A stretch of 10,208 nucleotides of DNA from Bacteroidota bacterium (GTDB taxonomy: Bacteria > Bacteroidota > Rhodothermia > Rhodothermales > UBA10348), in the NCBI GenBank assembly GCA_022571135.1, contig JACZYK010000071.1, positions 1 through 10,208 of the forward strand, in the 5' to 3' direction. A model generated the notes under the pieces. It had not been told where the DNA came from. It saw only the letters and a program-made list of their open reading frames with translations, and ran no database searches. How positions within the stretch are numbered: the stretch's first letter is position 1; each line of letters opens with the position of its first letter. Shown piece by piece: positions 1-6,427 of this stretch. A program made the position numbers and the translations under genes.

Positions 1-54
1 CGGGTTGAACTGATAGTAATCGAAATACACTATTCGACGATTAAAGTCGGTCAT
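1..54 (-). CDS. Start of an unidentified ORF leaving the left edge
   Basis: Only 18 codons are visible, reading MTDFNRRIVYFDYYQFNP with no stop before the window edge. The ATG overlaps the TGA of the preceding methyltransferase-like ORF as ATGA, the usual 4-bp arrangement of translationally coupled genes. The peptide does not continue the methyltransferase fold in any frame, so it is not simply that gene after a frameshift. I do not recognise the family; the visible part is too short to assign. An upstream purine-rich GAG lies very close to the ATG and is a weak ribosome binding site at best. Confidence 0.35.
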   Translation of the reverse strand, partial: MTDFNRRIVYFDYYQFNP

Positions 55-542
55 AACTCGAAAATATCCGTTTGAAACGGCAGGCCATTGGTATCACAAA
101 CATAGTCGATTATCGGACCAAAGGTAACGTCCGTGCACACGGGATGATCGAAGTACCGGAACGAGGCTTCACCGAATATGCCCGCACTAATGACCAACGC
201 TTTTAGATGATCCGTATTATATCCCTTCGTTAGCATGTTGATGTTATAATGACCGGCCGTGTCGATAGTCAGTTTTGGCGTCATCTTGACAGTGAGGCAG
301 CGGAGGCGCGAAGAACGGTCTATCTGGAATGTCGTTGATTTATAAGCTACAAAACCATTAAAAGAGAAGATGCTACTGTCTTCATTAATTAGAACCGGAA
401 TTCCATCCACCATTGGAAAGATTGTTCCACAATCGTTACTCATGCATTTGATTTTATCCTTTGCGGAGTTATTAATGCCACATTGGGGTTTGGGGTACGC
501 AAAGCTGTCAGCATATTTCATTGATCTACTGCCATCGATCAT
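51..542 (-). CDS. Truncated, decayed class I SAM-methyltransferase with Trm112-like N-terminus (probable remnant)
   Basis: The 163-aa product resembles small methyltransferases common in surface-glycan clusters, which begin with a Trm112-like zinc ribbon and continue into a type 11 methyltransferase. Seen directly: the second zinc knuckle C33-x4-C38, the hallmark FPMVDGIPVLINEDSSIFS (42-60), a motif I-like LVISAGIFGEA (116-126) and the motif VCDTNGLPF (148-156). Two things point to decay. The first knuckle, normally CPxC, reads YPKP (16-19), and the motif I glycines are partly replaced (SAG). The protein also stops right after LPFQTDIFE, where the family continues for about 100 more residues (the LEHV region), and neither alternative frame restores it. 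GC is about 42%, unlike the rest of the window. The start is uncertain: M1 at 542 or M8 at about 521; no clear Shine-Dalgarno is present. The family call is from motif recall and is fairly secure; activity is unlikely. Confidence 0.6.
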   Translation of the reverse strand: MIDGSRSMKYADSFAYPKPQCGINNSAKDKIKCMSNDCGTIFPMVDGIPVLINEDSSIFSFNGFVAYKSTTFQIDRSSRLRCLTVKMTPKLTIDTAGHYNINMLTKGYNTDHLKALVISAGIFGEASFRYFDHPVCTDVTFGPIIDYVCDTNGLPFQTDIFEL

Positions 543-590
543 AATATCGTGTTGAAAATATTAAATCTATCACTGTTTTATTTTGCCTAA
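543..590. other. AT-rich spacer between divergent ORFs
   Basis: This short spacer is the most AT-rich part of the window; the line 541-600 has 15 G/C out of 60. It separates the minus-strand methyltransferase fragment from the plus-strand receptor fragment. A Bacteroidota-type promoter-like pair can be seen on the plus strand: TTG at 552-554 and TTATTTTG at 578-585, one mismatch from TAnnTTTG. The spacing of 23 bases is long and the predicted start would fall on the receptor ATG, so this is weak. An in-frame TAA at 588-590 closes the receptor frame immediately upstream of its ATG. Confidence 0.4.
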
Positions 591-601
591 ATGCTCATTT
601 A
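588..601. repeat. Short palindrome TAAATG-CT-CATTTA at the composition junction
   Basis: Six-base perfect inverted arms, TAAATG (588-593) and CATTTA (596-601), flank a CT centre. The palindrome sits exactly where the AT-rich block ends and the receptor coding sequence begins. A short palindrome like this can occur by chance, so its only interest is the position; it could be a recombination core or nothing. Confidence 0.3.
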
Positions 602-2285
602 TCAGCCGTTCCACATTCTGGGATTCTTCTCTGCGTTTCCATCCGACATTCTGAATGTAGTAGACATCTACGCGAGCGGCTACGGCGCCCGATTCGGTGG
701 GCGGCTATCCTCCGTTATCGACATCACGACGAGGAACGGTAACAACCGGGAATTTGAAGGGGCGCTGACGCTGTCTCCTTTTATTCTGGGAGTGCGGGCA
801 GAAGGACCGCTGATCGATAGCGGGAAAATTTCATTTTTAACGTCCATCCGCAAGTCTGTCGTCGAGCGGGCAGCTGCCCGTTTGATCGACCGTCCGGTGC
901 CGTTCGACTTCAGCGACGTCTTCGTCAAACTCCATGGAACGTTCGGGCACAGCACCAGGCTATCCCTGACGCATCTGCGCACGTACGATCGGGGACGCGT
1001 GGGCGAGGACGTGGGATTGACACCTCTCGCCGAGGTGCGTTGGAGTAACAGAGCATACGGTCTACGTTACATTTACCTGCCGGGCGAGCTTCCCGTGCTA
1101 GCAGAGTTGATGGTATCGTATTCGAAGCTTGACAGTGAACTCGGTCCCGAACGGGATCCCATCCGATTCGGTTCGGTGGCCCGCGTGAATACGTCGGCAG
1201 ACGTCACGTTTTACGGAGGTAGCCTGGATGTGCGCTGGGGACTCTTCGCACGCACTATCGTTCTGTCCAGCGAACTGGGTGGCCTGTTCCAGAATCTGGA
1301 AACGGAAAAGGAGTACCTGACCGAGGTGGGCATCTACGTCGAGCCCGAGTTTAAATTGACATCTGAACTTCGTCTCGCACCGGGCCTGCGTGTTCACTCG
1401 TTCCCGAGCAAGTCCCAGACGTACGTTGAGCCCAGGTTTCGCGCCGTGTGGGAGAAGGACATCCACCAGGTGAGCGCATCCGTTGGTGTATATCACCAGG
1501 AGACGATCGGCGTCAGCGACAGACGCGACGCAACGACGGTTTTTACGGCCTGGACGTCTGTTCCTCGGTATCTGGGTGTACCCCGGGCGGTCAATGCAAC
1601 GCTGGGCTATGGCATCCGTCCCGGCAGAGGGCTCGAATTCTCAGTCGAGGCATACTACAAGAACCTCAAGAATCTCTTCATCGCCGAGTGGACCGCCTTC
1701 CCGCGCCTTACGACGCGGCTTCAACCGGCCGACGGCAGGGTCATTGGCCTGGATATGCGCGTCGAGCTTCGTACTCCAGTTTTCTACGGCTACATCAACT
1801 ACGGCCTGTCATCAGTCGAATATGAGGCGCAGCAGACTTCGCTGAAACTGTGGTTCGGTACGGACACCTTCCGATTCCGGCCGGGGCACGATCGGCGCCA
1901 CCAGGTCAACGTGCTCGCCAACACCAGTCAGTTCGGGCTCGACTTCAGCGCACGTTGGCAGTTCGGCTCTGGTCTGCCGTACAACCGGGCACTCGGTTTC
2001 GACGGCTTCGTGCTGATGGACGATGCAATCAATGTCTTCGAAGTCGAGGGCAGCCGGCGGGTGATTTACGAGAGACCCTTCAACGGGATACTACCCACGT
2101 ACCATCGGCTGGACCTGTCGGCGGAGCGAAGGTTCAATGTGATGGGTACGAAGATCACGGTGCAGGCCAGCATGCTGAACGTGTATGATCGGGCCAATAT
2201 TTTTTATCTGGATGTGTTTACCCTCCGCCGCGCCGATCAGTTGCCGTTCATTCCATCGCTAGGCATCAAAATCGAATCTGAATGA
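591..2285 (+). CDS. TonB-dependent outer-membrane receptor, N-terminus missing
   Basis: The family normally forms a 22-strand outer-membrane barrel with an N-terminal plug and imports substrates using TonB energy. The 564-aa ORF opens at IYQPFHILGFFSAFPSDIL (3-21), which belongs to the middle of the plug, and continues with the plug-end signature GGRLSSVIDITTRNGN (36-51). The rest (about 55-564) is barrel: alternating amphipathic strands rich in Tyr/Arg/Phe, e.g. GLRYIYLPGELP and LDLSAERRFNVMG. Missing are the signal peptide, any carboxypeptidase-like regulatory domain and the first half of the plug, on the order of 200 residues. An in-frame TAA directly precedes the ATG, so no upstream start can rescue it, and there is no Shine-Dalgarno. 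GC rises from about 42% to about 60% at this point. The stop overlaps the next gene as ATGA. The receptor call is secure. As it stands the protein could not be exported, so it is a 5'-deleted pseudogene or a junction artefact. Confidence 0.85.
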   Translation: MLIYQPFHILGFFSAFPSDILNVVDIYASGYGARFGGRLSSVIDITTRNGNNREFEGALTLSPFILGVRAEGPLIDSGKISFLTSIRKSVVERAAARLIDRPVPFDFSDVFVKLHGTFGHSTRLSLTHLRTYDRGRVGEDVGLTPLAEVRWSNRAYGLRYIYLPGELPVLAELMVSYSKLDSELGPERDPIRFGSVARVNTSADVTFYGGSLDVRWGLFARTIVLSSELGGLFQNLETEKEYLTEVGIYVEPEFKLTSELRLAPGLRVHSFPSKSQTYVEPRFRAVWEKDIHQVSASVGVYHQETIGVSDRRDATTVFTAWTSVPRYLGVPRAVNATLGYGIRPGRGLEFSVEAYYKNLKNLFIAEWTAFPRLTTRLQPADGRVIGLDMRVELRTPVFYGYINYGLSSVEYEAQQTSLKLWFGTDTFRFRPGHDRRHQVNVLANTSQFGLDFSARWQFGSGLPYNRALGFDGFVLMDDAINVFEVEGSRRVIYERPFNGILPTYHRLDLSAERRFNVMGTKITVQASMLNVYDRANIFYLDVFTLRRADQLPFIPSLGIKIESE

Positions 2286-3142
2286 TGAAAAAGGATCTAT
2301 TCGGAAAAGGATGGATCATCGTTCCCGTACTTCTGGGAGTCGTTTTGTCGGGGTGCGACGAGAGCGTTGGCCCGGTCCTGGGGACCGACCAGGCATTTAC
2401 CCTGTACGGACTCTTCAATCCGACCGAAGATATTCAGGCGATCCGCGTATATCCGATTGAAGGCCGGTTGGTACTGACCGAGGCAACGCCGATCGATGCG
2501 CGGGTGGTCTCTACCGATCTTCAGAGCGGAATACGACACGTCTGGAGAGACTCCATAGTCCAGTACATCAGCGGACAGTACGGCCACGTGTTCTGGGCTC
2601 CGTTCAAGGCCGAATTCGAGCACCGATATCGGCTGGAGGTCGAGCGTTCCGACAACAAAGTCACACGGGTCGAGACGACCGTACCACCGTTCACCGAACC
2701 GGAGGTGTTGTGGACCGATCCCACAGTATTCGACCTCATCACGCCTGTTCTGTGGCGGCGGGCGCCGAATCTCATTAACATTCGCGTCCGGTATGTATCG
2801 AACGTGGGGATCTACGACGTGGACTATGGCCTGAACCAACATTTGTTTGAGGAAGGCCAAATAGTCCTGGTCGAGTTTCGGGCGGATACGCGTGTCATTC
2901 TCCGTGACGGATTCCTGCAGGGTATAACTGACGTTGAACTCTACCTGGTGGTGATCAGTGCGGTTGTGACGAACAATGAGTGGGTGCCTCCGGGTGGTGT
3001 CTTCAATGCGAATGTTTTCGTGGAGCCGGGTACGTTTTCAAACGTCGAAAACGGATTCGGATTCGTGGGTGCCGGCTACGATACAAGTGTCGAGTGGGTC
3101 CCGTCCGATTCGGTGCTCCAGGCATCCGGCTTCCAGCGTTGA
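2282..3142 (+). CDS. DUF4249-like lipoprotein, partner of the TonB-dependent receptor
   Basis: The 286-aa product begins with a lipoprotein signal peptide: MMKKDLFGKG, a hydrophobic stretch (11-22) and the lipobox VLSGC with Cys25 as the predicted lipidated residue. The next residue is Asp, but the Bacteroidota outer-membrane retention rules differ from those of E. coli. The mature part reads as a beta-rich surface protein, e.g. FTLYGLFNPTEDIQAIRVYP and HVFWAPFKAEFEHRYRLEVE. This matches my memory of DUF4249-like lipoproteins encoded next to TonB-dependent receptors in Bacteroidota and Rhodothermota. ATG 2282 overlaps the receptor stop; a second ATG at 2285 is equally usable. The coupling suggests a surface partner of the receptor; the substrate is unknown. 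Lipoprotein status is firm, the family assignment moderate. The gene is intact although its receptor is truncated. Confidence 0.7.
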   Translation: MMKKDLFGKGWIIVPVLLGVVLSGCDESVGPVLGTDQAFTLYGLFNPTEDIQAIRVYPIEGRLVLTEATPIDARVVSTDLQSGIRHVWRDSIVQYISGQYGHVFWAPFKAEFEHRYRLEVERSDNKVTRVETTVPPFTEPEVLWTDPTVFDLITPVLWRRAPNLINIRVRYVSNVGIYDVDYGLNQHLFEEGQIVLVEFRADTRVILRDGFLQGITDVELYLVVISAVVTNNEWVPPGGVFNANVFVEPGTFSNVENGFGFVGAGYDTSVEWVPSDSVLQASGFQR

Positions 3143-3157
3143 GATAGGGGGTAAAAG

Positions 3158-3574
3158 ATGATCTACCAGGAAAGTCTCGAATTCGCCACTTCAGGCCATG
3201 GCGATATGCGCGACATTACGGAAGAGGTTGCTCTCGTCCTGTCCCGCGCTGCGGTGTCTGTGGGGAGCGTACTCGTGCATGTGATCGGGAGCACGGGCGC
3301 CGTAGGCACTATCGAGTTTGAACCCGGTCTTTGCCGGGATCTACCTGAGCAGATGGATCGGCTGTTTCCTCCGGGTCGGCACTACGCACACGAGCAGACC
3401 TGGCATGACGGAAACGCGCATTCGCATTTACAGGCCACGACCCTGGGGCCTTCGCTGAGCGTCCCATTTTCAGAGGGCAGGCTCCTTCTGGGCACGTGGC
3501 AGCAGATCTTTTTCCTCGAATGCGATACGCGTCCTCACGAGCGAAAGGTGATCATCACGGTTTCCGGTTCCTGA
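3158..3574 (+). CDS. yjbQ: YjbQ/UPF0047 family protein
   Basis: The 138-aa product has the normal length and full motif set of the YjbQ (UPF0047) family: GSTGAVGTIEFEPGL (44-58), the histidine-rich metal/active-site motif DGNAHSH (84-90), LGPSLSVPFSEGRL (96-109), LGTWQQIFFLECD (111-123) and a final V-x-V-x-G strand. E. coli YjbQ has a reported secondary thiamine-phosphate synthase activity, but the physiological role of the family remains unsettled. The protein is a soluble cytoplasmic single-domain fold. The ATG is preceded by a strong Shine-Dalgarno AGGGGG (3146-3151) with a 6-base spacer, and lies 15 bp after the lipoprotein stop, so it is probably co-transcribed with the receptor and lipoprotein even though no functional link is evident. 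A hairpin covers its stop codon. Confidence 0.88.
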   Translation: MIYQESLEFATSGHGDMRDITEEVALVLSRAAVSVGSVLVHVIGSTGAVGTIEFEPGLCRDLPEQMDRLFPPGRHYAHEQTWHDGNAHSHLQATTLGPSLSVPFSEGRLLLGTWQQIFFLECDTRPHERKVIITVSGS

Positions 3575-3596
3575 AGGGTCACCCTGTCTCAGGAAC
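3567..3596 (+). terminator. Strong hairpin over the yjbQ stop codon (terminator-like, no U-tract)
   Basis: GTTCCTGA (3567-3574) pairs perfectly with TCAGGAAC (3589-3596). Nested inside, AGGG (3575-3578) pairs with CCCT (3582-3585) around a TCA loop, leaving GTC (3586-3588) as a bulge. The 12 base pairs include the yjbQ TGA (3572-3574). No run of T follows, so a classical intrinsic terminator is not shown; a 3'-end stabiliser, or a terminator of the weak-U type, is possible. It lies at the expected end of the receptor-lipoprotein-yjbQ unit. Confidence 0.5.
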
Positions 3597-3633
3597 GCCT
3601 CCGGAAGATCCCCGTCTGCGTTGATTCCTCGGC

Positions 3634-3655
3634 GCCCGGACTGTATTCTCCGGGC
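3634..3655 (+). other. Hairpin in the leader of the DUF819 gene
   Basis: GCCCGGA (3634-3640) pairs perfectly with TCCGGGC (3649-3655) around an 8-base loop (CTGTATTC). It ends 23 bases before the DUF819 ATG and has no T-run. It could be a leader structure, part of a termination region shared with the upstream hairpin, or chance. The rest of the 104-bp gap (3575-3678) shows no gene and no convincing promoter. Confidence 0.35.
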
Positions 3656-3678
3656 ACTCAAAACCAGCCCCGATCCCC

Positions 3679-4842
3679 ATGGTTCAGGAGCCCCTTGCCA
3701 TCATCGCCGTTCTTCTCGGGGCGATCTTCTTTTCGCTCAAGATGATCAATCGGTATCCCTGGGCCGAAAAGCTGTCGGCCATCATGTGGATCATTTTCAC
3801 GAGTGCAATTCTCTCGAATCTGGGTCTGATCCCGACCGACGCGCCGGTTTACTCGGCGCTCATCGACTTCACCGTCCCGTTCGCAGTCTGCGTGATCCTC
3901 TTCACGGTGAATCTGCGCGATGTGCTGGACGCGGGACGGTCCATGCTCGCGGCCTTCGGCCTTGCCTCGTTGGGGACCATCATCGGCGTTCTAGTGGCGA
4001 GTCTGACATTGGAGCCTTTTCTCTCCGATATCCTGGCCGAAAACAGCTGGAAACTGGCGGGGCCTTACACCGGGACCTACATCGGCGGGAGCCTGAACTT
4101 TTTCGCCCTCTGGTCGGGTCTCGAGATCGGTAGGTCGGACCTGTTTGCAGCAGCCAACGCTGTGGACAATGTCACGCTCTTTCCACTGTACGCACTCTGG
4201 ATGATTATTCCGACCTGGCTGGCCGGTCGGTACGTGGTTGCCAGGAAGTGGGAGGTTCATTTTGAAGACGACGAAGCCGGTGCACTTTCCCATGAAAAAC
4301 CCAGGCTGGAACCGCTTCAGGTTGTGACGCTGTTTTTCCTGGCGATTCTTGTAATGACGGTGAGCGCCTGGCTAAAGTCCGCCGTCGTCGACCGTTTCTT
4401 CCCATCGGTACCGGCGATTCTGATCGTTACGACTCTGGCCCTCATCCTCGGCCAGTTCCGTTTCGTTCGCGAGCTTCGGGGCGCATGGGAGATCGGCGAT
4501 CTTGCCTTTTACGTCTTTTTTGCCGCTGTCGGTGCGATGATCAACTTCTACCAGGCCGTCATTCTCTCGCCGATTCTGTTCCTGTATGTCCTGGTCATCA
4601 TGGCCATCCACTTCGTCGTACTGTTCGGTCTGGGCAGTTTCTTCAGAATGGATATCGGCGTACTCACGATCGCTTCGGTCGCCACGAAAGCGGGGCCGCC
4701 GCTAGTCGTTCCGGTTGCCGAGGTCATGGGTTGGCGACATCTTGTACTGCCAGGAATAATCGTGGGCATGCTGGGCTACGCGATTGGGAATTACGTCGGA
4801 TACGGCGTAGCACACGTCGTGAGGCTCTTGCTCGGGGGTTGA
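3679..4842 (+). CDS. DUF819 family multi-pass membrane protein
   Basis: The 387-aa product is an integral inner-membrane protein with about ten hydrophobic segments, for example 6-22, 33-48, 62-79, 89-110, 161-182, 215-231, 244-258, 275-290, 297-318 and 354-375. Two family signatures of DUF819 are present: AGPYTGTYIGGSLNF (127-141), and a C-terminal half with TIASVATKAGPPLVVPVAE (330-348) followed by LPGIIVGMLGYAIGNYVG (357-374). A charged cytoplasmic-type loop at 188-212 separates the two halves, which suggests an inverted-repeat transporter-like architecture. The substrate of this family is not established to my knowledge. ATG 3679 is the only plausible start: an in-frame TGA lies at 3622-3624 and no GTG or TTG sits between. 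No Shine-Dalgarno is visible. It stands alone, with gaps of 104 bp upstream and 147 bp downstream, so it is likely transcribed separately. Confidence 0.85.
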   Translation: MVQEPLAIIAVLLGAIFFSLKMINRYPWAEKLSAIMWIIFTSAILSNLGLIPTDAPVYSALIDFTVPFAVCVILFTVNLRDVLDAGRSMLAAFGLASLGTIIGVLVASLTLEPFLSDILAENSWKLAGPYTGTYIGGSLNFFALWSGLEIGRSDLFAAANAVDNVTLFPLYALWMIIPTWLAGRYVVARKWEVHFEDDEAGALSHEKPRLEPLQVVTLFFLAILVMTVSAWLKSAVVDRFFPSVPAILIVTTLALILGQFRFVRELRGAWEIGDLAFYVFFAAVGAMINFYQAVILSPILFLYVLVIMAIHFVVLFGLGSFFRMDIGVLTIASVATKAGPPLVVPVAEVMGWRHLVLPGIIVGMLGYAIGNYVGYGVAHVVRLLLGG

Positions 4843-4989
4843 GTAATTGCGCACGCTGGGCCATGTGCTCGGAGGGCTCGTACGCCCCCCGCGGCTAAGA
4901 ACATATCTTCGATGTATTCCGTTACAATAGTGTTCGCACTGCCAGATTGGTAAGGCGGGCAATTACGATCCGAGTCTTCGGGGCACGCC
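4843..4989. promoter_or_regulatory. Intergenic region upstream of the nfeD-slipin operon
   Basis: No gene is visible in these 147 bases. An 8-base inverted repeat, GTAATTGC (4843-4850) and GCAATTAC (4959-4966), brackets most of it. Inside are a -10-like TACAAT (4923-4928) without a good -35, followed at once by a small AGTG-TTCG-CACT hairpin (4929-4940), and a 4-bp GGGC/GCCC stem near 4874-4887 without a T-run. This is where a promoter for the nfeD-slipin operon would be expected, but no single element is convincing. Confidence 0.3.
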
Positions 4990-6411
4990 ATGTGGTCGAT
5001 CAGACACATCCGAACGGAGCCTGCTCTTCCAGTCTACGTCATTGTGCCGTTTCTTCTATCGGCTTTTCTGTTCGGATTCATATACGTTTCCGCGCCACCC
5101 ACCCAGTCGTCGGACCGCGTCGTTGTCGCAATTCGAATCGATGACGAGGCCATCACTCCCGTTACGGCAGGTTTTATCGAGCGCGCCCTTGCCGAGGCCA
5201 CCGAGTCCAGAGCCGTTTGCCTGGTCATAGAACTCGACACACCGGGTGGTCTGATGGAGTCGACCCGGGATATCGTCAAGAATATTCTGGCGAGCAGCGT
5301 GCCCGTCGTCGTTTATGTAGCCCCGTCGGGAGCACGAGCGGCTTCGGCGGGCGTATTCATCACATTGTCCGCGCATGTCGCTGCGATGGCGCCTGCCACC
5401 CACATCGGAGCGGCTCATCCTGTCCAGATCGGACAGGCTCCGGGCCGGCCTTCCGAACAGGAGCCGGGAGAACCCACGTCGGGGCGCGACGTGATGGAGG
5501 ATAAGATCGTCAATGATGCGAGTGCATGGGCCGAGTCGCTGGCCGAGCTTCGCGGTCGAAATGCGGAATGGGCAGTCGCAGCGGTGAGAGAGAGCGTATC
5601 GGTTCCGAGCTCGGAGGCTCTCACGCTGAACATCATTGACTTCGTTGCCGACAACCTGCCGGACCTGCTCAGTATTCTCGATGGGATGGAAGTTGACCTG
5701 GAGACCGGTCCGACAACGCTGCATACCGAGGGCGCCGTTGTCCGCACACTTGACATGTGGTGGGGCGAGCGGATACTGTCGGTGCTCTCGAACCCCAACA
5801 TCGCTTTTCTGCTGATGATGTTCGGCTTCTACGGTATTTTTTTCGAACTGTACACGCCGGGCTGGGGCATCGCAGGTACCATCGGAGCCATCTGTCTGAT
5901 TCTGGCATTTTACGGGCTGGCTGTGCTTCCGATCAATTATGCAGGCCTCGTGCTGATTTTCCTGGCCCTCGGACTGTTTGTGGCTGAAGCCTTCTTTACG
6001 AGTTTCGGTATGCTGACGATCGGCGGCGCCATTTGTCTCATCCTTGGTGGAATCATGCTCGTAGACTCGGAAGTGCCTGTGATGAACGTCTCACTGTCGG
6101 TCTTGATACCGGTGGCAGTGGCCACTGGGATCATCGCATTCTTTCTTGCTGGACGCGTCCTCATGGCGCAACGATCGAAGGTGCAGACAGGAGTCGAGGC
6201 AATGGTCGGCAGGACAGCGATCGCTGACGAAGCCTTCTCACGGCAGGGAGCAGGTTACGAGGGCGTGGTGCTCTGTCACGGAGAGTTATGGAGGGCCGTC
6301 TGTGATCGGCCGGTCGAGCAGGGAGACAACGTCAGAATTACGCAATGCGGAGATCTGACACTTTTCGTCTCGCATTCCACGGCGTCGGGACCCCCGCCAG
6401 AGGATGCATAA
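4990..6411 (+). CDS. Long-form NfeD family membrane-bound serine protease
   Basis: The 473-aa product has the full NfeD1b layout: an N-terminal membrane anchor or signal (about 14-34), a ClpP-class protease domain (about 42-250), several membrane segments (about 269-390) and a C-terminal OB-fold NfeD domain (about 402-460). Visible active-site features are the oxyanion region DTPGG (83-87), the nucleophile Ser119 in GARAASAG (114-121), and the general base Lys172 in EDKIVNDASAW (170-180), followed by the conserved ESLAELRGRN. This Ser-Lys dyad arrangement matches the archaeal 1510-N protease, which cleaves stomatin tails. Residues 146-168 form a Gly/Pro/Glu-rich insertion, usual in the family. 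The slipin gene follows after 16 bp, the classical NfeD-stomatin operon. ATG 4990 is accepted because it gives a proper hydrophobic anchor; no clear Shine-Dalgarno is visible. The family call is very secure. Confidence 0.93.
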   Translation: MWSIRHIRTEPALPVYVIVPFLLSAFLFGFIYVSAPPTQSSDRVVVAIRIDDEAITPVTAGFIERALAEATESRAVCLVIELDTPGGLMESTRDIVKNILASSVPVVVYVAPSGARAASAGVFITLSAHVAAMAPATHIGAAHPVQIGQAPGRPSEQEPGEPTSGRDVMEDKIVNDASAWAESLAELRGRNAEWAVAAVRESVSVPSSEALTLNIIDFVADNLPDLLSILDGMEVDLETGPTTLHTEGAVVRTLDMWWGERILSVLSNPNIAFLLMMFGFYGIFFELYTPGWGIAGTIGAICLILAFYGLAVLPINYAGLVLIFLALGLFVAEAFFTSFGMLTIGGAICLILGGIMLVDSEVPVMNVSLSVLIPVAVATGIIAFFLAGRVLMAQRSKVQTGVEAMVGRTAIADEAFSRQGAGYEGVVLCHGELWRAVCDRPVEQGDNVRITQCGDLTLFVSHSTASGPPPEDA

Positions 6412-6417
6412 ACAAGC

Positions 6418-6422
6418 GAGGT
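6418..6422 (+). promoter_or_regulatory. Ribosome binding site setting the GTG start of slipin
   Basis: GAGGT at 6418-6422 lies 5 bases before GTG 6428 and just after the nfeD stop (TAA 6409-6411). It supports GTG as the true start, since translation from there gives the expected short N-terminal membrane hairpin. Confidence 0.65.
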
Positions 6423-6427
6423 AAATC

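Noticed and set aside
370..555. Plus-strand 61-codon ORF that might encode the missing receptor N-terminus
   Set aside because: It has no plug motifs and is simply antisense to the methyltransferase fragment.
2297..2860. Minus-strand ORF of 187 codons antisense to the lipoprotein
   Set aside because: No motifs, no signal, and composition typical of a shadow frame; the plus strand has a clear lipobox protein.
3575..3678. TPP riboswitch ahead of DUF819 or near yjbQ, suggested by the reported thiamine link of YjbQ
   Set aside because: The conserved thi-box sequences (CUGAGA and related) are not present in the expected arrangement; only two simple hairpins are seen.
3621..4133. Plus-strand ORF of 170 codons overlapping the DUF819 gene
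   Set aside because: His/Arg/Ser-rich shadow of the DUF819 frame, which has its family motifs and membrane segments.
5056..5724. Long minus-strand ORF of 222 codons inside the nfeD gene
   Set aside because: Its translation is Arg/Ser-rich without recognisable motifs, and it lies antisense to a gene with an intact catalytic dyad. It is a GC-rich shadow frame.
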